A DNA stretch of 13,843 bases from an uncultured Mailhella sp. (GTDB lineage Bacteria > Desulfobacterota > Desulfovibrionia > Desulfovibrionales > Desulfovibrionaceae): positions 1 through 13,843 of the forward strand of contig CAJTSU010000095.1 of assembly GCA_910579055.1 (NCBI GenBank), given 5' to 3'. Below are positions 1 through 7,519 of the stretch, in pieces. The translations under genes were made by a program, and so were the position numbers. Every line of letters starts with the position of its first letter. The first letter of the stretch is position 1. Under the pieces are notes generated by a model. The model was not told the origin of the DNA, searched no databases, and saw only the letters and a program-made list of their open reading frames with translations.

Positions 1-25
1 ATGAGCCTCGCTCCGCTCGACTCCG

Positions 26-51
26 AGAGCATTTCAATGACAAAATGCTCT
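26..51 (-). other. 9-bp hairpin at the end of the SsaE-like gene
   Basis: AGAGCATTT at 26-34 and AAATGCTCT at 43-51 form a perfect 9-bp stem with an 8-nt loop. The stem overlaps the stop codon of the small minus-strand gene that ends at 50. No run of U follows on the minus strand, so it is not a normal intrinsic terminator. It may be an intercistronic RNA-processing or stability hairpin before the next operon gene, which would lie beyond the left edge. The remaining 25 bases at the edge show no identifiable gene. Confidence 0.4.
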
Positions 52-271
52 AACGGTTCAGCGAATCATGCACACGCCCGGCCACCTCGTCGGCACATTC
101 CACCGCCGCAAGGGCCTGCCTGGCCGTCGCCATTTCCTCCGCCGTCATGCCGGCGTCCATGGCGCGCTTCACCGTCGTCTTCATTTCAAAAAGTTCTTCA
201 CGAATCTCTTTCAGCCGGTGGCCGGAGGGATCCTCCGCCAGCGCGTCAAAGGCCGATTCCATTTCGATCAT
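50..271 (-). CDS. Small T3SS protein, SsaE/EscE/YscE-like (putative needle co-chaperone)
   Basis: A 73-aa, acidic, almost wholly helical protein with two predicted amphipathic helices, about residues 18-40 (KEIREELFEMKTTVKRAM) and 43-70 (TAEEMATARQALAAVECADE), separated by a short turn. This two-helix form and size fit the YscE/EscE/SsaE family, whose members bind the needle subunit or its TPR co-chaperone in the cytoplasm and stop it polymerising early. The position directly after the FHA ring protein is where ssaE lies after ssaD in SPI-2. The ATG overlaps the sctD stop as ATGA, with GAGG at 278-281 six bases upstream, so translation is probably coupled. The family call rests on size, helices and position rather than a sequence signature. 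If it is right, the needle gene sctF is expected nearby to the left. Confidence 0.55.
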   Translation of the reverse strand: MIEMESAFDALAEDPSGHRLKEIREELFEMKTTVKRAMDAGMTAEEMATARQALAAVECADEVAGRVHDSLNR

Positions 272-1845
272 TGGGAACCTCGCAGTCTGTAGGTGAATAT
301 GCTGTCGCCGCGCCGCAGCGTAAGCGCTTTCGTACTTATGCTTTCCAGAGTACAGCCGCCGGGGAGCAGCGCCCCCTCGAACAGACGCCTGCCGTCCGCC
401 GTAGTCACAAAACGCATGGGAGACATGGTGACGCCAGTTACGCGCAGACCGCCCAGCGGATCGCCGCTCTCCTCCGCCGGCCCGGCTTTGGCCGCCGCAA
501 GCAGCGACCCGGAGGAGGACTCCGCGGGAGCGGCATTTTTCATGCCCGAAGCGTCCGCCTCCCCGGCCCGCGCAACCGCAGCGGCAGGGGACGCCGCAAC
601 GGAGGAACCATACAGCGGCACACCGAAATGTCTTCCCGCCTCCTGCCGGACGGCGAGCAGCGCGGGCGCGTCCTCCAGCCGGAAATCCCCCGCGAAATCC
701 ACCCGCCCGGGCAGGTAGATCACACGGACGGAAGCCAGTCCAGCCTTTTTCAACGCCTCTTCCAGCACGGGAGCAAGCTCCTTCTCGTGCACGATGCGCC
801 GTTCCTCCCGCGGCAGGCCCCTTACTTCGCTTTTCAGCGCGGAAAAGGCCGCCGCTTCCAGCGCCGCATCCTTCATGTACGCGGCCACGGTCAGGCGGGG
901 CGGCCCGCCGTCTTCCGCAATGCTTACCTCGGGATGAAAGCCCCTGATGCCCAGTGAACTGCGTACGGCGCGCAGGATATCCTCCCGAACGCCGACCTCA
1001 AGATACACGGGGAAATGCAAAGCGCGTGCCATGTCGCGCAGGCGGAGCATGGCAGCGTCGTCCGCCACGGAGCCGCGCACTTCCACACCGGGGTCCCGCA
1101 GGCTTACCGCCAGGCCGGTAATCCCGGCATCCGCCAGATATCGTTCCACAATGGCCGGATATTGCGGCGGCTGCGGCGCGGGAGGCGTCAGTGCCACGGA
1201 CATGGCGGCCAGGATGACGGCCGAAAAAAACAGCAGAAGAACACGCGCGCGCAGCGTGGATTTCCTTTTCACAGGAGCGGGAAGCGGCACTTCCACAATG
1301 GCATCGGCCGAAGAAACGCTTAAAATGTTGCCACGATCCTGCGCGGCGGAACCTTGCTCCACGGCAACTTCGTTGCTTGCGGATGAGGTGTTCCGGTCTT
1401 CCGTATTCGGCTCCCCGGCCGCAACACTTGGCGTATCTGCTTCCGGTGCCGGAGCATGCTGTTCCACACCCGGCAGGTTCCAGGCAAAGCAAACCCGCCC
1501 CAGATACCAGGCACTGCCGGCCTCCGGCATGATCCGGGGAGTCTGTTCCCCCGGTTCGGGAGGGAAAACTTCTTTTTCCCCTTGAAGGCGTATGTTTCCG
1601 TCAAGGGGGGAAAGCGTGACGGAACACCCTCCGAGCGCCTTGCCGGGCAAAATCTCCACAACTGCATGACGAGGCGACAATTCACCCAGGATGATATCGC
1701 AGGAATCGTCCGAGCCCAAAAGCCACGTTCCTTCTCCCAACTCCAGGCGAGCGCCGAGATGAGGCCCGGAAAACACATACAGCGCTACTGCCTGAACAGT
1801 GGGCGCAACATTTGCCGAAGCGCTGTTTTTGTCTTCCGGGCTCAC
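268..1845 (-). CDS. sctD: T3SS inner-membrane ring protein SctD (YscD/EscD/SsaD family), FHA domain
   Basis: A 525-aa bitopic protein of the outer ring of the injectisome inner-membrane platform. The cytoplasmic N-terminus is an FHA fold (about 22-119) with GSDDSCDI at 44-51 and SPRHA at 57-61. The usual Gly-Arg of phosphothreonine-binding FHA domains is Gly-Ser here, as expected for a structural T3SS FHA. A polar linker (about 120-195) leads to one membrane segment (about 200-218, LLFFSAVILAAMSVAL), then periplasmic ring-building repeats (about 230-415), an Ala/Ser-rich linker (about 416-459) and a compact C-terminal domain (about 462-525). The start is GTG at 1845: GGAGGT (1851-1856) lies five bases upstream and GTGA overlaps the secretin stop. 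An ATG at 1983 in the same frame would place a basic, uncharacteristic stretch before the FHA domain and a 142-bp overlap with sctC, so I reject it. Confidence 0.92.
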   Translation of the reverse strand: MSPEDKNSASANVAPTVQAVALYVFSGPHLGARLELGEGTWLLGSDDSCDIILGELSPRHAVVEILPGKALGGCSVTLSPLDGNIRLQGEKEVFPPEPGEQTPRIMPEAGSAWYLGRVCFAWNLPGVEQHAPAPEADTPSVAAGEPNTEDRNTSSASNEVAVEQGSAAQDRGNILSVSSADAIVEVPLPAPVKRKSTLRARVLLLFFSAVILAAMSVALTPPAPQPPQYPAIVERYLADAGITGLAVSLRDPGVEVRGSVADDAAMLRLRDMARALHFPVYLEVGVREDILRAVRSSLGIRGFHPEVSIAEDGGPPRLTVAAYMKDAALEAAAFSALKSEVRGLPREERRIVHEKELAPVLEEALKKAGLASVRVIYLPGRVDFAGDFRLEDAPALLAVRQEAGRHFGVPLYGSSVAASPAAAVARAGEADASGMKNAAPAESSSGSLLAAAKAGPAEESGDPLGGLRVTGVTMSPMRFVTTADGRRLFEGALLPGGCTLESISTKALTLRRGDSIFTYRLRGSQ

Positions 1846-3731
1846 AGCGTACCTCCGATTGCAGGAGAGGCCAGAGCAACTGCGGAGGGCACGGGAGATC
1901 TCACCGGCGTGCCTGCGGGAAGCGGGCCAGGCGCACGTGATGCGGGAGGCATGGCCGGAGCCAATTCCGCGCGACGCGCGCAACCGCCTAGCGGACGGGC
2001 CAGCGGGGCGCGTTCCTCATAATCCGCCTGGGTCGGAGTGCGGCTGAAACGCGGGTCATCCACGCGGGCGGGCAAATCCGGCGTCTGATCCATGCGTACA
2101 ATACGCGGCGTGATCAGGATGAGCCGCTCCATGCGCTGATGCTTCTTGCCCGTGGAACCGAACAGGCCGCCCAGCACCGGAATGTTTTTCAAACCCGGAA
2201 TGCCGGAATCGCTGTCGCTCTGTGTCTCGAAATAGTAGCCGCCGATGAGCAGGCTCTGCCCTTCGCCCACAATGGCCTGGGTGTTGATTTTTGTCTGTTT
2301 GATGGGCGCGAGCTTGCTGGTGTCCACAGAGAATGTCTCGGATCCGTCGTCCCGGTCGTCCTGCACGCTGACCATAAGCTTGATGGTGTCCGGCAAACCA
2401 TGTTCGCCCGGAATGATATGCGGCGTGACCTTGAGCACCGTGCCGGAATCAACCTTGAACAGATCCGTGGCATCCTTGCCCGCCACGGGGATATAGTATG
2501 TGCTGGTATTTTCCAGCGAAGCCTGCACATTGTCCATGGTCAGCACGGAAGGCTTGCCCAGCACGCGGGCCTGACCGTCCTGTTCCAGGGCATTGACGCG
2601 CGCCAGAAAATAGTCCGTCCCGTGGGAATACAGGGTGGAGAAGGAAAGCCCGGCCTCGGACGCGGCTCCGACCTGGGGAAAGACGCCCGGGGCGGCTCCG
2701 CCTCCGCCGCCTCCGCCGCCGCTGGTGTTCCCCCCGAAGCTCCCCGCTCCCGAGTAATTGATGCCCAGTTCGCGAGAGAAATTGCTGTCGATATCCACAA
2801 TTGCGGCGTGAATTTCCACCAGCTCGACCGGTTTATCCAGATCTGCGATAACCTTGGCGTAATAGCTCATACGGTATTCGGCATCCGTCACCAGCACGGC
2901 GTTGACGCGCGGATCAGCGATGATGCTCGGCCCGGCGGGGCCTTCCTGCCCGCCGCCGCCCTGCGCGGCGGGAGAAAGCGGCGCGGGTCTTCCCCCGTCC
3001 GCGGCGTCGCCCACGGCGATCATGCCCTGCCCACGCAGACGCTCCTGCGCCGAAGGCAGTACCGAAACGCCCGATCCGGTCAGAGGAGTCCCCGAAACCA
3101 TGGCCCGCAGAATGCCGGCGACGCCGGGTATGGTAATCACCGTGTCCATGCTGTTCACGCTCATATCTTCAGCCCAGGCATACCGGAGCGGAAAAACGCG
3201 CATCACCGTGCGCCCGCCCTGGGCCGCCTCGAACGCGGTCATGGCCTCGCGCAGCTGCTCCACATACAGGGGCGGCCCGCTGACGGAAAGAAGGTTCTGT
3301 TCGCTCAGCGTTTCCACCGGAAGCTGGGGGGAAATCATGCCCGCCGCGCGCAGCATGTCGCGCAGAGCCGACGCGGAAACCGTGGACGGGGCGAGAAAGG
3401 CGCGCGTGTTTTCCCCTTCATGCCAGAAGGTCACGGTATGCCCCTGCGTGAACCAGCGCACGCCGAAGGCCGAGCGCATGCCCGCGAGAAATTCGCCCGG
3501 CGGCACCTGTTCGAAACGGCCGCTCATCTCCCCGGTCAGTGCCGGGCTGCATACCGATCCGTACCCCTCGGCGCGGGCGAAATCCTCCAGCACGGAACAG
3601 ATGCCCTCATTTTCCGCATAATGGGAAAAGGGCTGACGAAACGGAAGGCCGGACGCGCAAAAGCCTTCCGCCACGAAGACCCGGCAGAAGGCAAAAAGAA
3701 AAAGGCAGAAGAGAAAAGGACGCTTCTTCAA
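1842..3731 (-). CDS. sctC: T3SS outer-membrane secretin SctC (YscC/EscC/SsaC family)
   Basis: A 629-aa secretin that forms the outer-membrane pore of the injectisome. From a TTG start at 3731 it has a signal peptide (about 1-26: KKR, then a hydrophobic core ending near GFCA), periplasmic N0/N1-type domains (about 34-200), a Gly/Pro-rich linker, and the secretin barrel domain (about 270-545) with VELVEIHAAIVDID at 302-315 and the signature SGIPGLKNIPVLGGLFG at 509-525. The tract GGGGGGGG (about 338-345) is encoded at 2697-2720. A Pro/Ala/Arg-rich tail of about 75 residues follows the barrel, where pilotin-binding S domains often lie. TTG is chosen because it gives a clean signal peptide, has GGGGG (3738-3742) six bases upstream, and overlaps the chaperone stop as TTGA. 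The ATG at 3812 would add 27 basic residues before the signal peptide. Confidence 0.92.
   Translation of the reverse strand: MKKRPFLFCLFLFAFCRVFVAEGFCASGLPFRQPFSHYAENEGICSVLEDFARAEGYGSVCSPALTGEMSGRFEQVPPGEFLAGMRSAFGVRWFTQGHTVTFWHEGENTRAFLAPSTVSASALRDMLRAAGMISPQLPVETLSEQNLLSVSGPPLYVEQLREAMTAFEAAQGGRTVMRVFPLRYAWAEDMSVNSMDTVITIPGVAGILRAMVSGTPLTGSGVSVLPSAQERLRGQGMIAVGDAADGGRPAPLSPAAQGGGGQEGPAGPSIIADPRVNAVLVTDAEYRMSYYAKVIADLDKPVELVEIHAAIVDIDSNFSRELGINYSGAGSFGGNTSGGGGGGGGAAPGVFPQVGAASEAGLSFSTLYSHGTDYFLARVNALEQDGQARVLGKPSVLTMDNVQASLENTSTYYIPVAGKDATDLFKVDSGTVLKVTPHIIPGEHGLPDTIKLMVSVQDDRDDGSETFSVDTSKLAPIKQTKINTQAIVGEGQSLLIGGYYFETQSDSDSGIPGLKNIPVLGGLFGSTGKKHQRMERLILITPRIVRMDQTPDLPARVDDPRFSRTPTQADYEERAPLARPLGGCARRAELAPAMPPASRAPGPLPAGTPVRSPVPSAVALASPAIGGTL
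1851..1856 (-). promoter_or_regulatory. Ribosome binding site that fixes the GTG start of sctD
   Basis: GGAGGT, read on the minus strand, lies five bases before GTG at 1845. It is inside the last codons of sctC, consistent with coupled translation. Confidence 0.8.
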
Positions 3732-4213
3732 TAAATACCCCCAAACATGCCCGGCATGCCGAAAAACGGCCGCGCCACATGCTGCCCGCCCCCTCCGGAA
3801 GCGGCCTTCCACCAGACAAGATCGTTGAGAAAATCCCTCACAGTGGCGTCAAACGCCTCCTGCCCGGCGTCAAGTTCCGCCATGCGATACAGAACAAGCC
3901 TGTCACCGGGGCCGGAGACAGACTTCAGCAGGCTCTGCCCCGGCTTTTCCAGAGCCGCGACAGAGGCGCGAACCCGGCAGACTCCGGCCTGCCGCCTTGC
4001 CGCAGCGCGCAGCATCTCTTCCCGATCCGGGCCGGAGGCGGGCACGTCCGCAACTTCCGCGCGCAGGACGGCCGCACGGCCATCCGGAGAAAAGACGGCG
4101 AAATCCAGACCGTTTTCCAGCCGGAAACAGTACGCGCCGTCCTTATCCTGACGGGGACGTTTCCATCCGGCGCGGGAAGCCAGCGCGTCAACCAGATTGT
4201 TCAGAACAGCCAT
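3728..4213 (-). CDS. Class I T3SS chaperone, CesT/SycE-like
   Basis: A 161-aa small cytoplasmic protein. The N-terminal helix (MAVLNNLVDALASRAG), the beta strands with an internal LENGLDFAVFS segment (about 32-42), the acidic middle and the final helix (about 112-135, ending DLVWW) match the heart-shaped CesT/SycE chaperone fold, which dimerises and keeps effectors unfolded for export. The tail after about 138 is glycine-, phenylalanine- and methionine-rich (GGGG, then FFGMPGMFGGIY) and is not typical of the family. The start has AGGAG five bases upstream. A 142-bp gap separates it from sctB, and its stop overlaps the secretin start, so it heads the structural half of the operon. No effector gene lies beside it, so its client is unknown; SctB or an effector elsewhere are both possible. 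Confidence 0.68.
   Translation of the reverse strand: MAVLNNLVDALASRAGWKRPRQDKDGAYCFRLENGLDFAVFSPDGRAAVLRAEVADVPASGPDREEMLRAAARRQAGVCRVRASVAALEKPGQSLLKSVSGPGDRLVLYRMAELDAGQEAFDATVRDFLNDLVWWKAASGGGGQHVARPFFGMPGMFGGIY
3738..3742 (-). promoter_or_regulatory. Probable ribosome binding site for the TTG start of sctC
   Basis: GGGGG, read on the minus strand, lies six bases before TTG at 3731. It is a weak Shine-Dalgarno match. Coupling to the overlapping chaperone stop probably helps initiation. Confidence 0.45.
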
Positions 4214-4233
4214 ATCCGCTCCTGTCGATACAG

Positions 4234-4246
4234 CATAGGCTATGCA
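4234..4246. promoter_or_regulatory. Palindrome upstream of the CesT-like chaperone
   Basis: GCATAG-G-CTATGC is a perfect 6-bp dyad around one base, 20 bp upstream of the chaperone ATG. It lies in the only sizeable gap inside the minus-strand operon (4214-4355), suggesting an operator or an internal promoter that could uncouple the chaperone-secretin-ring genes from the translocon genes. I see no convincing -10/-35 or -24/-12 pair here, so the role is open. Nothing else in the gap looks coding. Confidence 0.35.
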
Positions 4247-4355
4247 AGATGGGGGGGAAAATCAATACGCCCGGCCGCGGCGGGAATCCGGCCGGACTTC
4301 CCTCCGCATGTCCGCGTCTCATACCGCTCGCGGAGCCAGCGTGCGCCGAAACGCC

Positions 4356-5135
4356 CTATCCCAGAATTTTGGTTCTGGTCTGGTTCATGTTCTGCTGCAT
4401 GGCGTTCATGAAGTCCAGCGATTTGGAAACAAGCTCCTTGAGCGCATCGTTTGTCTGCCTGGTCTGTTCCATCATGGTGCGAATCTGCTCCTGCTCCGCT
4501 TCCAGACGCTTGGCCTCGGCGGATCGCAGGCCCTGGGCGTAGTCGCCGCCCGAGGAAATCATGGTTCCGACGGAAGAAACCATTGTACTGAGGGCCTGTG
4601 AAACGGAGGCCGTGAGCTGTGGGTCAGCATCCTTGCCGGCATGAAAATCCAGCTTGCCGCTTTCCTTGCTTTTGGCCACGCCAGACGCAGCTACCCCGAT
4701 ACTGACCGCGCCCGCCGCCATGTTCACAGCGGCCCCGGCCACGGCGCAGGCGAATTTCTGCATTGCGCCCTGTTCGATCTTGTCTGCCTGCTGTTCCATG
4801 AGATCAACGATCTGAAGCCCTTGGGCCTGGATAATACTGCGGTTGGCGCGCCGCTGTTCCGCCGCGTCCTGTAAAATGACCCCGGCGAACAGCGCGCCCG
4901 GGCTGGGCAGTCCCACCCAGTCCTTTGGGTTGGGCATGGAGCTTGTGGTCGGCGTCGCAAGCTCAGGCAGATTTGCCGTCACCTGGCCGACGGCGGAAGA
5001 AAAGTCCCTGCCTTCCTGAATGGCGGACAACAGGGCGCTGTCCACTTTGGAAGAAGACACTCCGCGGGCTTCGGCCTGTTCCAGCAGCGCGTTGTACTGA
5101 ACGGAATTAAAACCTGTCACATCCTGTATGTTCAT
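4356..5135 (-). CDS. sctB: T3SS translocator SctB (SseD/EspB/YopD-like)
   Basis: A 259-aa smaller translocation-pore subunit. A polar N-terminal half (1-125) is followed by one hydrophobic, Ala/Gly/Val-rich segment (about 127-152, ACAVAGAAVNMAAGAVSIGV) and a long C-terminal helix rich in Glu and Gln (about 205-255) ending NMNQTRTKILG. One membrane segment plus an amphipathic C-terminal helix is the YopD/EspB/SseD layout. These proteins are exported and inserted with SctE into the host membrane. The start is placed at the second of two in-frame ATGs, because AGAGGA (5142-5147) touches the first ATG (5141) but lies six bases from this one. It sits 37 bp downstream of sctE. The family is clear from layout and context; individual residues diverge strongly, as is usual for translocators. 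Confidence 0.82.
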   Translation of the reverse strand: MNIQDVTGFNSVQYNALLEQAEARGVSSSKVDSALLSAIQEGRDFSSAVGQVTANLPELATPTTSSMPNPKDWVGLPSPGALFAGVILQDAAEQRRANRSIIQAQGLQIVDLMEQQADKIEQGAMQKFACAVAGAAVNMAAGAVSIGVAASGVAKSKESGKLDFHAGKDADPQLTASVSQALSTMVSSVGTMISSGGDYAQGLRSAEAKRLEAEQEQIRTMMEQTRQTNDALKELVSKSLDFMNAMQQNMNQTRTKILG

Positions 5136-5141
5136 AAACAT

Positions 5142-5147
5142 TCCTCT
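5142..5147 (-). promoter_or_regulatory. Ribosome binding site that fixes the sctB start
   Basis: AGAGGA, read on the minus strand, directly abuts an ATG at 5141 and is six bases from the ATG at 5135. Normal spacing favours 5135. Confidence 0.65.
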
Positions 5148-5172
5148 TGCGCCTTGACCGTCCTGTCTTTAC

Positions 5173-6276
5173 TCAGGCCATGGCGGGGTTGCCGGAAAGA
5201 AGAGCGGCATTGGCCTGCGCCCCTTCCTGCACGATGTCGGAAACCGTCTGAAGCGTCTGCTCGGAGCGCTGCATCATCTCTTTGATATGTTCAACATCCA
5301 GATCATTGGCCATGGCAATTTTTTCAAGAATGGCCTGAAGCCGCTTCTGCTGGGCCTGGAGGAAACTCACTTCCTTTTCATTGACAGCTGACGCTATGGC
5401 CGTGCCGCTTTGCGCAATGGTATTGACGCCCCCGGCTATGGTGGCGACACGGGCGGTGACAGATGCCACCTGCTTAATCGCCCCCACGGTTTTTTCCGCG
5501 GCGTTTGCGGCGCTTTGGGCAGCCTTGCCCGCTGAACCCGCCGCGCCCGCGCCGAAGCTGAGCGCAACAAGGGCAATGGAGGTAGCCAGATCCACAGCGA
5601 ATTTCGTCCACATGACGGCGTCTTCGCTCGCTCCGGCGGCTTCCATGATCTTGCCGGTGATAAAGGCCGGGCTGAATCCGACCTTGCCGCCCGTGGCTTC
5701 CTCCGTAATGGAACTTGCCAGAAGCGCCATGGAAGCCACGCCCACGGCAATGAGCGCCGCGCCGGAGCCGCCAGCCGCCAGCCCCACGGCTCCGGCCGCG
5801 ATCATGGCCACGGAACCGATGGCCGCAAGCGCCATGCCGATATATTTAAAGGCTTTGAGCAGACCGTCCAGGAACCCCTGCGATTTGGATTTTTCCAACT
5901 GCTCCTGAATGGACTTAATCTTTTCTTCATTGGCCTCGGCGCGCTCCTGCGCGCGGGCTTCCAGACTGGAGATGCCCGCCCTGGTTTCTGTGCGGCGCTG
6001 CTCAAAGCCCACGGCGTCCAGCAGGGTTTCCAGCGAGAGTCCGCCCATGGACAACCCACCCGGAACCGAAGCGCGGGCTGTTCCCGTCGATGGCTCCTCA
6101 AGTTCCGGCAGCAGATCGGAAAAGCCCGCCATGCTTTCCAGCAATGTTTTGACGCTTTCCTGTGAGCCGGGGACGATTGTTCCCCCCTTTCCCTGCCGCT
6201 GCGCGGCCAAAAGTTCGCTCAACGCAAGAACATCCAGGCGGCCGCTTCCCTGTGTTCCCTGAACGGAAGGACTCAT
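5173..6276 (-). CDS. sctE: T3SS major hydrophobic translocator SctE (SseC/EspD/YopB-like)
   Basis: A 367-aa pore-forming translocator. In order: a polar N-terminal region with a PxxP-type stretch near 58-75 where SycD-class chaperones usually bind; a coiled coil (about 100-133, rich in EARAQERAEANEEKI); a long hydrophobic region (about 145-190, IGMALAAIGSVAMIAAGAV, then ALIAVGVASMALLA); a second hydrophobic segment (about 224-247); an Ala-rich helical stretch; and a C-terminal coiled coil (about 300-350). This matches YopB/SseC/EspD. The start has AAGGAG six bases upstream. Only three bases separate it from the TPR chaperone gene, and the ribosome site overlaps that gene's end, so the two are coupled. 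Its partners are SctB in the pore and the SycD-like chaperone in the cytoplasm. Confidence 0.87.
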   Translation of the reverse strand: MSPSVQGTQGSGRLDVLALSELLAAQRQGKGGTIVPGSQESVKTLLESMAGFSDLLPELEEPSTGTARASVPGGLSMGGLSLETLLDAVGFEQRRTETRAGISSLEARAQERAEANEEKIKSIQEQLEKSKSQGFLDGLLKAFKYIGMALAAIGSVAMIAAGAVGLAAGGSGAALIAVGVASMALLASSITEEATGGKVGFSPAFITGKIMEAAGASEDAVMWTKFAVDLATSIALVALSFGAGAAGSAGKAAQSAANAAEKTVGAIKQVASVTARVATIAGGVNTIAQSGTAIASAVNEKEVSFLQAQQKRLQAILEKIAMANDLDVEHIKEMMQRSEQTLQTVSDIVQEGAQANAALLSGNPAMA

Positions 6277-6279
6277 TAT

Positions 6280-6816
6280 CTACTCCTTGGTCTGCGCCAG
6301 AGAGGCCAGCAAAGCGCGGATGCGCTCATGGCAGGTTTTGTGCGCAAGAATGGATTCGTCTCCCAGGCCGAGCGCGGCGCGGAAGGAAGCCGCCGCGTTC
6401 TCGCCGTCGCCCAGCTTCAGATAACACAAACCGCCATAAAAGAACGGCGCGGGATCCTTGAGTGCCCCGGCCACGCCCGCCATACCGTAAGTATCAATAG
6501 CCAGCCGATACTCTTCGCGAGCCTGAAGGCATCCTGCCAGCCCCATCCAGAAGCGCGGATCATCGCCGTCATACAGGCAAAGTCCGCGAAACATGCTTTC
6601 CGCATCCTTGTAGTTGCCTGCCTTGTACAAATTATAAGCGTAGCTGTACCCGGACTCCATGGCCTCCCTGCTGATGTTGAATACATCCGCCAGGGTCGCG
6701 CCTTTTTCCAGGGCGGAACGCATGGTATTGAATTCTTCTTCCGTAAGACCCGCGGCTTTCGCCATGTCCAGCATGGCGGCGCTGATTTCCTGTTCCTGTT
6801 CGGCAGTCTGGGGCAT
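6280..6816 (-). CDS. sycD: Class II translocator chaperone, SycD/LcrH/SscA family (TPR)
   Basis: A 178-aa TPR protein. After an N-terminal helical extension comes the family-typical stretch ISREAMESGYSYAYNLYKAG (about 48-67), then KDAESMFRGLCLYDGDDPRFWMGLA in two pieces (70-94), QAREEYRLAIDTYGMA (98-113), DPAPFFYGGLCYLKLGD (121-137) and ENAAASFRAALGLG (139-152), giving three TPR motifs in the expected places. LcrH/SycD proteins hold the two hydrophobic translocators in the cytoplasm before secretion. The gene lies directly before sctE, the usual place. The ATG has AAGGAG five bases upstream. It is slightly longer than LcrH (about 165-168 aa), mostly at the N-terminus. Confidence 0.92.
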   Translation of the reverse strand: MPQTAEQEQEISAAMLDMAKAAGLTEEEFNTMRSALEKGATLADVFNISREAMESGYSYAYNLYKAGNYKDAESMFRGLCLYDGDDPRFWMGLAGCLQAREEYRLAIDTYGMAGVAGALKDPAPFFYGGLCYLKLGDGENAAASFRAALGLGDESILAHKTCHERIRALLASLAQTKE

Positions 6817-6863
6817 GACGGCTCCTTGAAGTTTATGTTGCGTGTGTCCCCGGCGGGGGGGGG

Positions 6864-7463
6864 CTATTGCCCGCGCGCCAGGCTGGTCAGCGTCTGGTTG
6901 GAGTTGGATATCTGGGTATTCGCGCCTTGCAGGTAGGAGTTATACTGGCCCATGTAGTCCTGAATATAGACCATCTGCTGCTGCGTGTCCGTACCCAGCT
7001 CCTCAAGACGAGCTTCAAGAGAGGCGATGGCCACGTCCCACTCTTCCTCGCTATGCATGTGGTCATTGCCTGTCTTGTCATAGGCAAGACCATGCTCGTC
7101 CATATACTTGACCATGTCGTTGCTCATGGGGTTGTATTCCTTGCCCTTGGGCGCGGTTTCCGTATAGGATCCGGTGACCTTGCCATCCTTGTCATAGGTA
7201 TAATAGGTGGTCGTGATGTCCGAACTGTTTCCGTTCTTGGCATCGGCCTTGGACTGACGGGCCTCGTTGAGCAGCTGGGAAACCAGCTTCTGCTCTTCCT
7301 GCGACCTGGAAATCGCATCCATCCTGTCCATGGCCTGGGTTTTGGCCGTTTCGGCAAGCTCCAGCTGAAGCTTGGCAAACATCAGCTGAAGGCTGGAAGA
7401 AGGGCCGAGCGTCGCGGAGCTGATGGAAGATGCGCTGCTGTTGCCGTTTACCGCCTGTGTCAT
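6864..7463 (-). CDS. sctA: T3SS hydrophilic translocator/filament protein SctA (EspA/SseB-like)
   Basis: A 199-aa secreted protein with a Ser/Ala/Asn-rich N-terminus (1-25) typical of a T3SS signal. LMFAKLQLELAETAKTQAM (about 28-45) resembles the LMFAY...AQSDLSIAKFADM helix of EspA, and MVKYMDEHGLAYD (about 117-129) resembles VIKYMRDNGILID of SseB. The C-terminal helix (about 145-196), MVYIQDYMGQYNSYLQGA within it, is rich in Gln, Asn and Ser and suits coiled-coil polymerisation. EspA/SseB proteins form the filament or tip that connects needle to translocon. It lies upstream of the TPR chaperone and translocators, as sseB does in SPI-2. A run of nine G (6855-6863, plus strand) follows its stop but is outside the coding region. 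A SipD/LcrV-type tip protein is less likely, as the protein is too short. Confidence 0.8.
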   Translation of the reverse strand: MTQAVNGNSSASSISSATLGPSSSLQLMFAKLQLELAETAKTQAMDRMDAISRSQEEQKLVSQLLNEARQSKADAKNGNSSDITTTYYTYDKDGKVTGSYTETAPKGKEYNPMSNDMVKYMDEHGLAYDKTGNDHMHSEEEWDVAIASLEARLEELGTDTQQQMVYIQDYMGQYNSYLQGANTQISNSNQTLTSLARGQ

Positions 7464-7479
7464 GAGAATGCCCCTTTTT

Positions 7480-7500
7480 CCGAAAAATACTTGTATTCGG
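7480..7500. other. Imperfect hairpin in the 56-bp gap before sctA
   Basis: CCGAA and TTCGG flank TAC-TT-GTA, with three unpaired A in one arm. It lies between the SseA-like gene and sctA, close to the sctA ribosome site, and may modulate translation or RNA processing. No poly-U tail is present. Confidence 0.3.
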
Positions 7501-7519
7501 AGAAATATGTTTTCAAAAA

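Noticed and set aside
1..957. 318-codon open frame on the plus strand
   Set aside because: Lies opposite sctD and the SsaE-like gene; the Arg/Pro/Gly-rich product is typical of antisense frames in GC-rich coding DNA.
2139..3734. 531-codon open frame on the plus strand
   Set aside because: Mirror frame of the secretin gene; no domain, His/Arg/Gly-rich composition, and the opposite strand has a clear secretin.
6855..6863. Run of nine G as a phase-variation tract for sctA
   Set aside because: It lies after the sctA stop, in the gap before the chaperone gene, so slippage would not change a reading frame.
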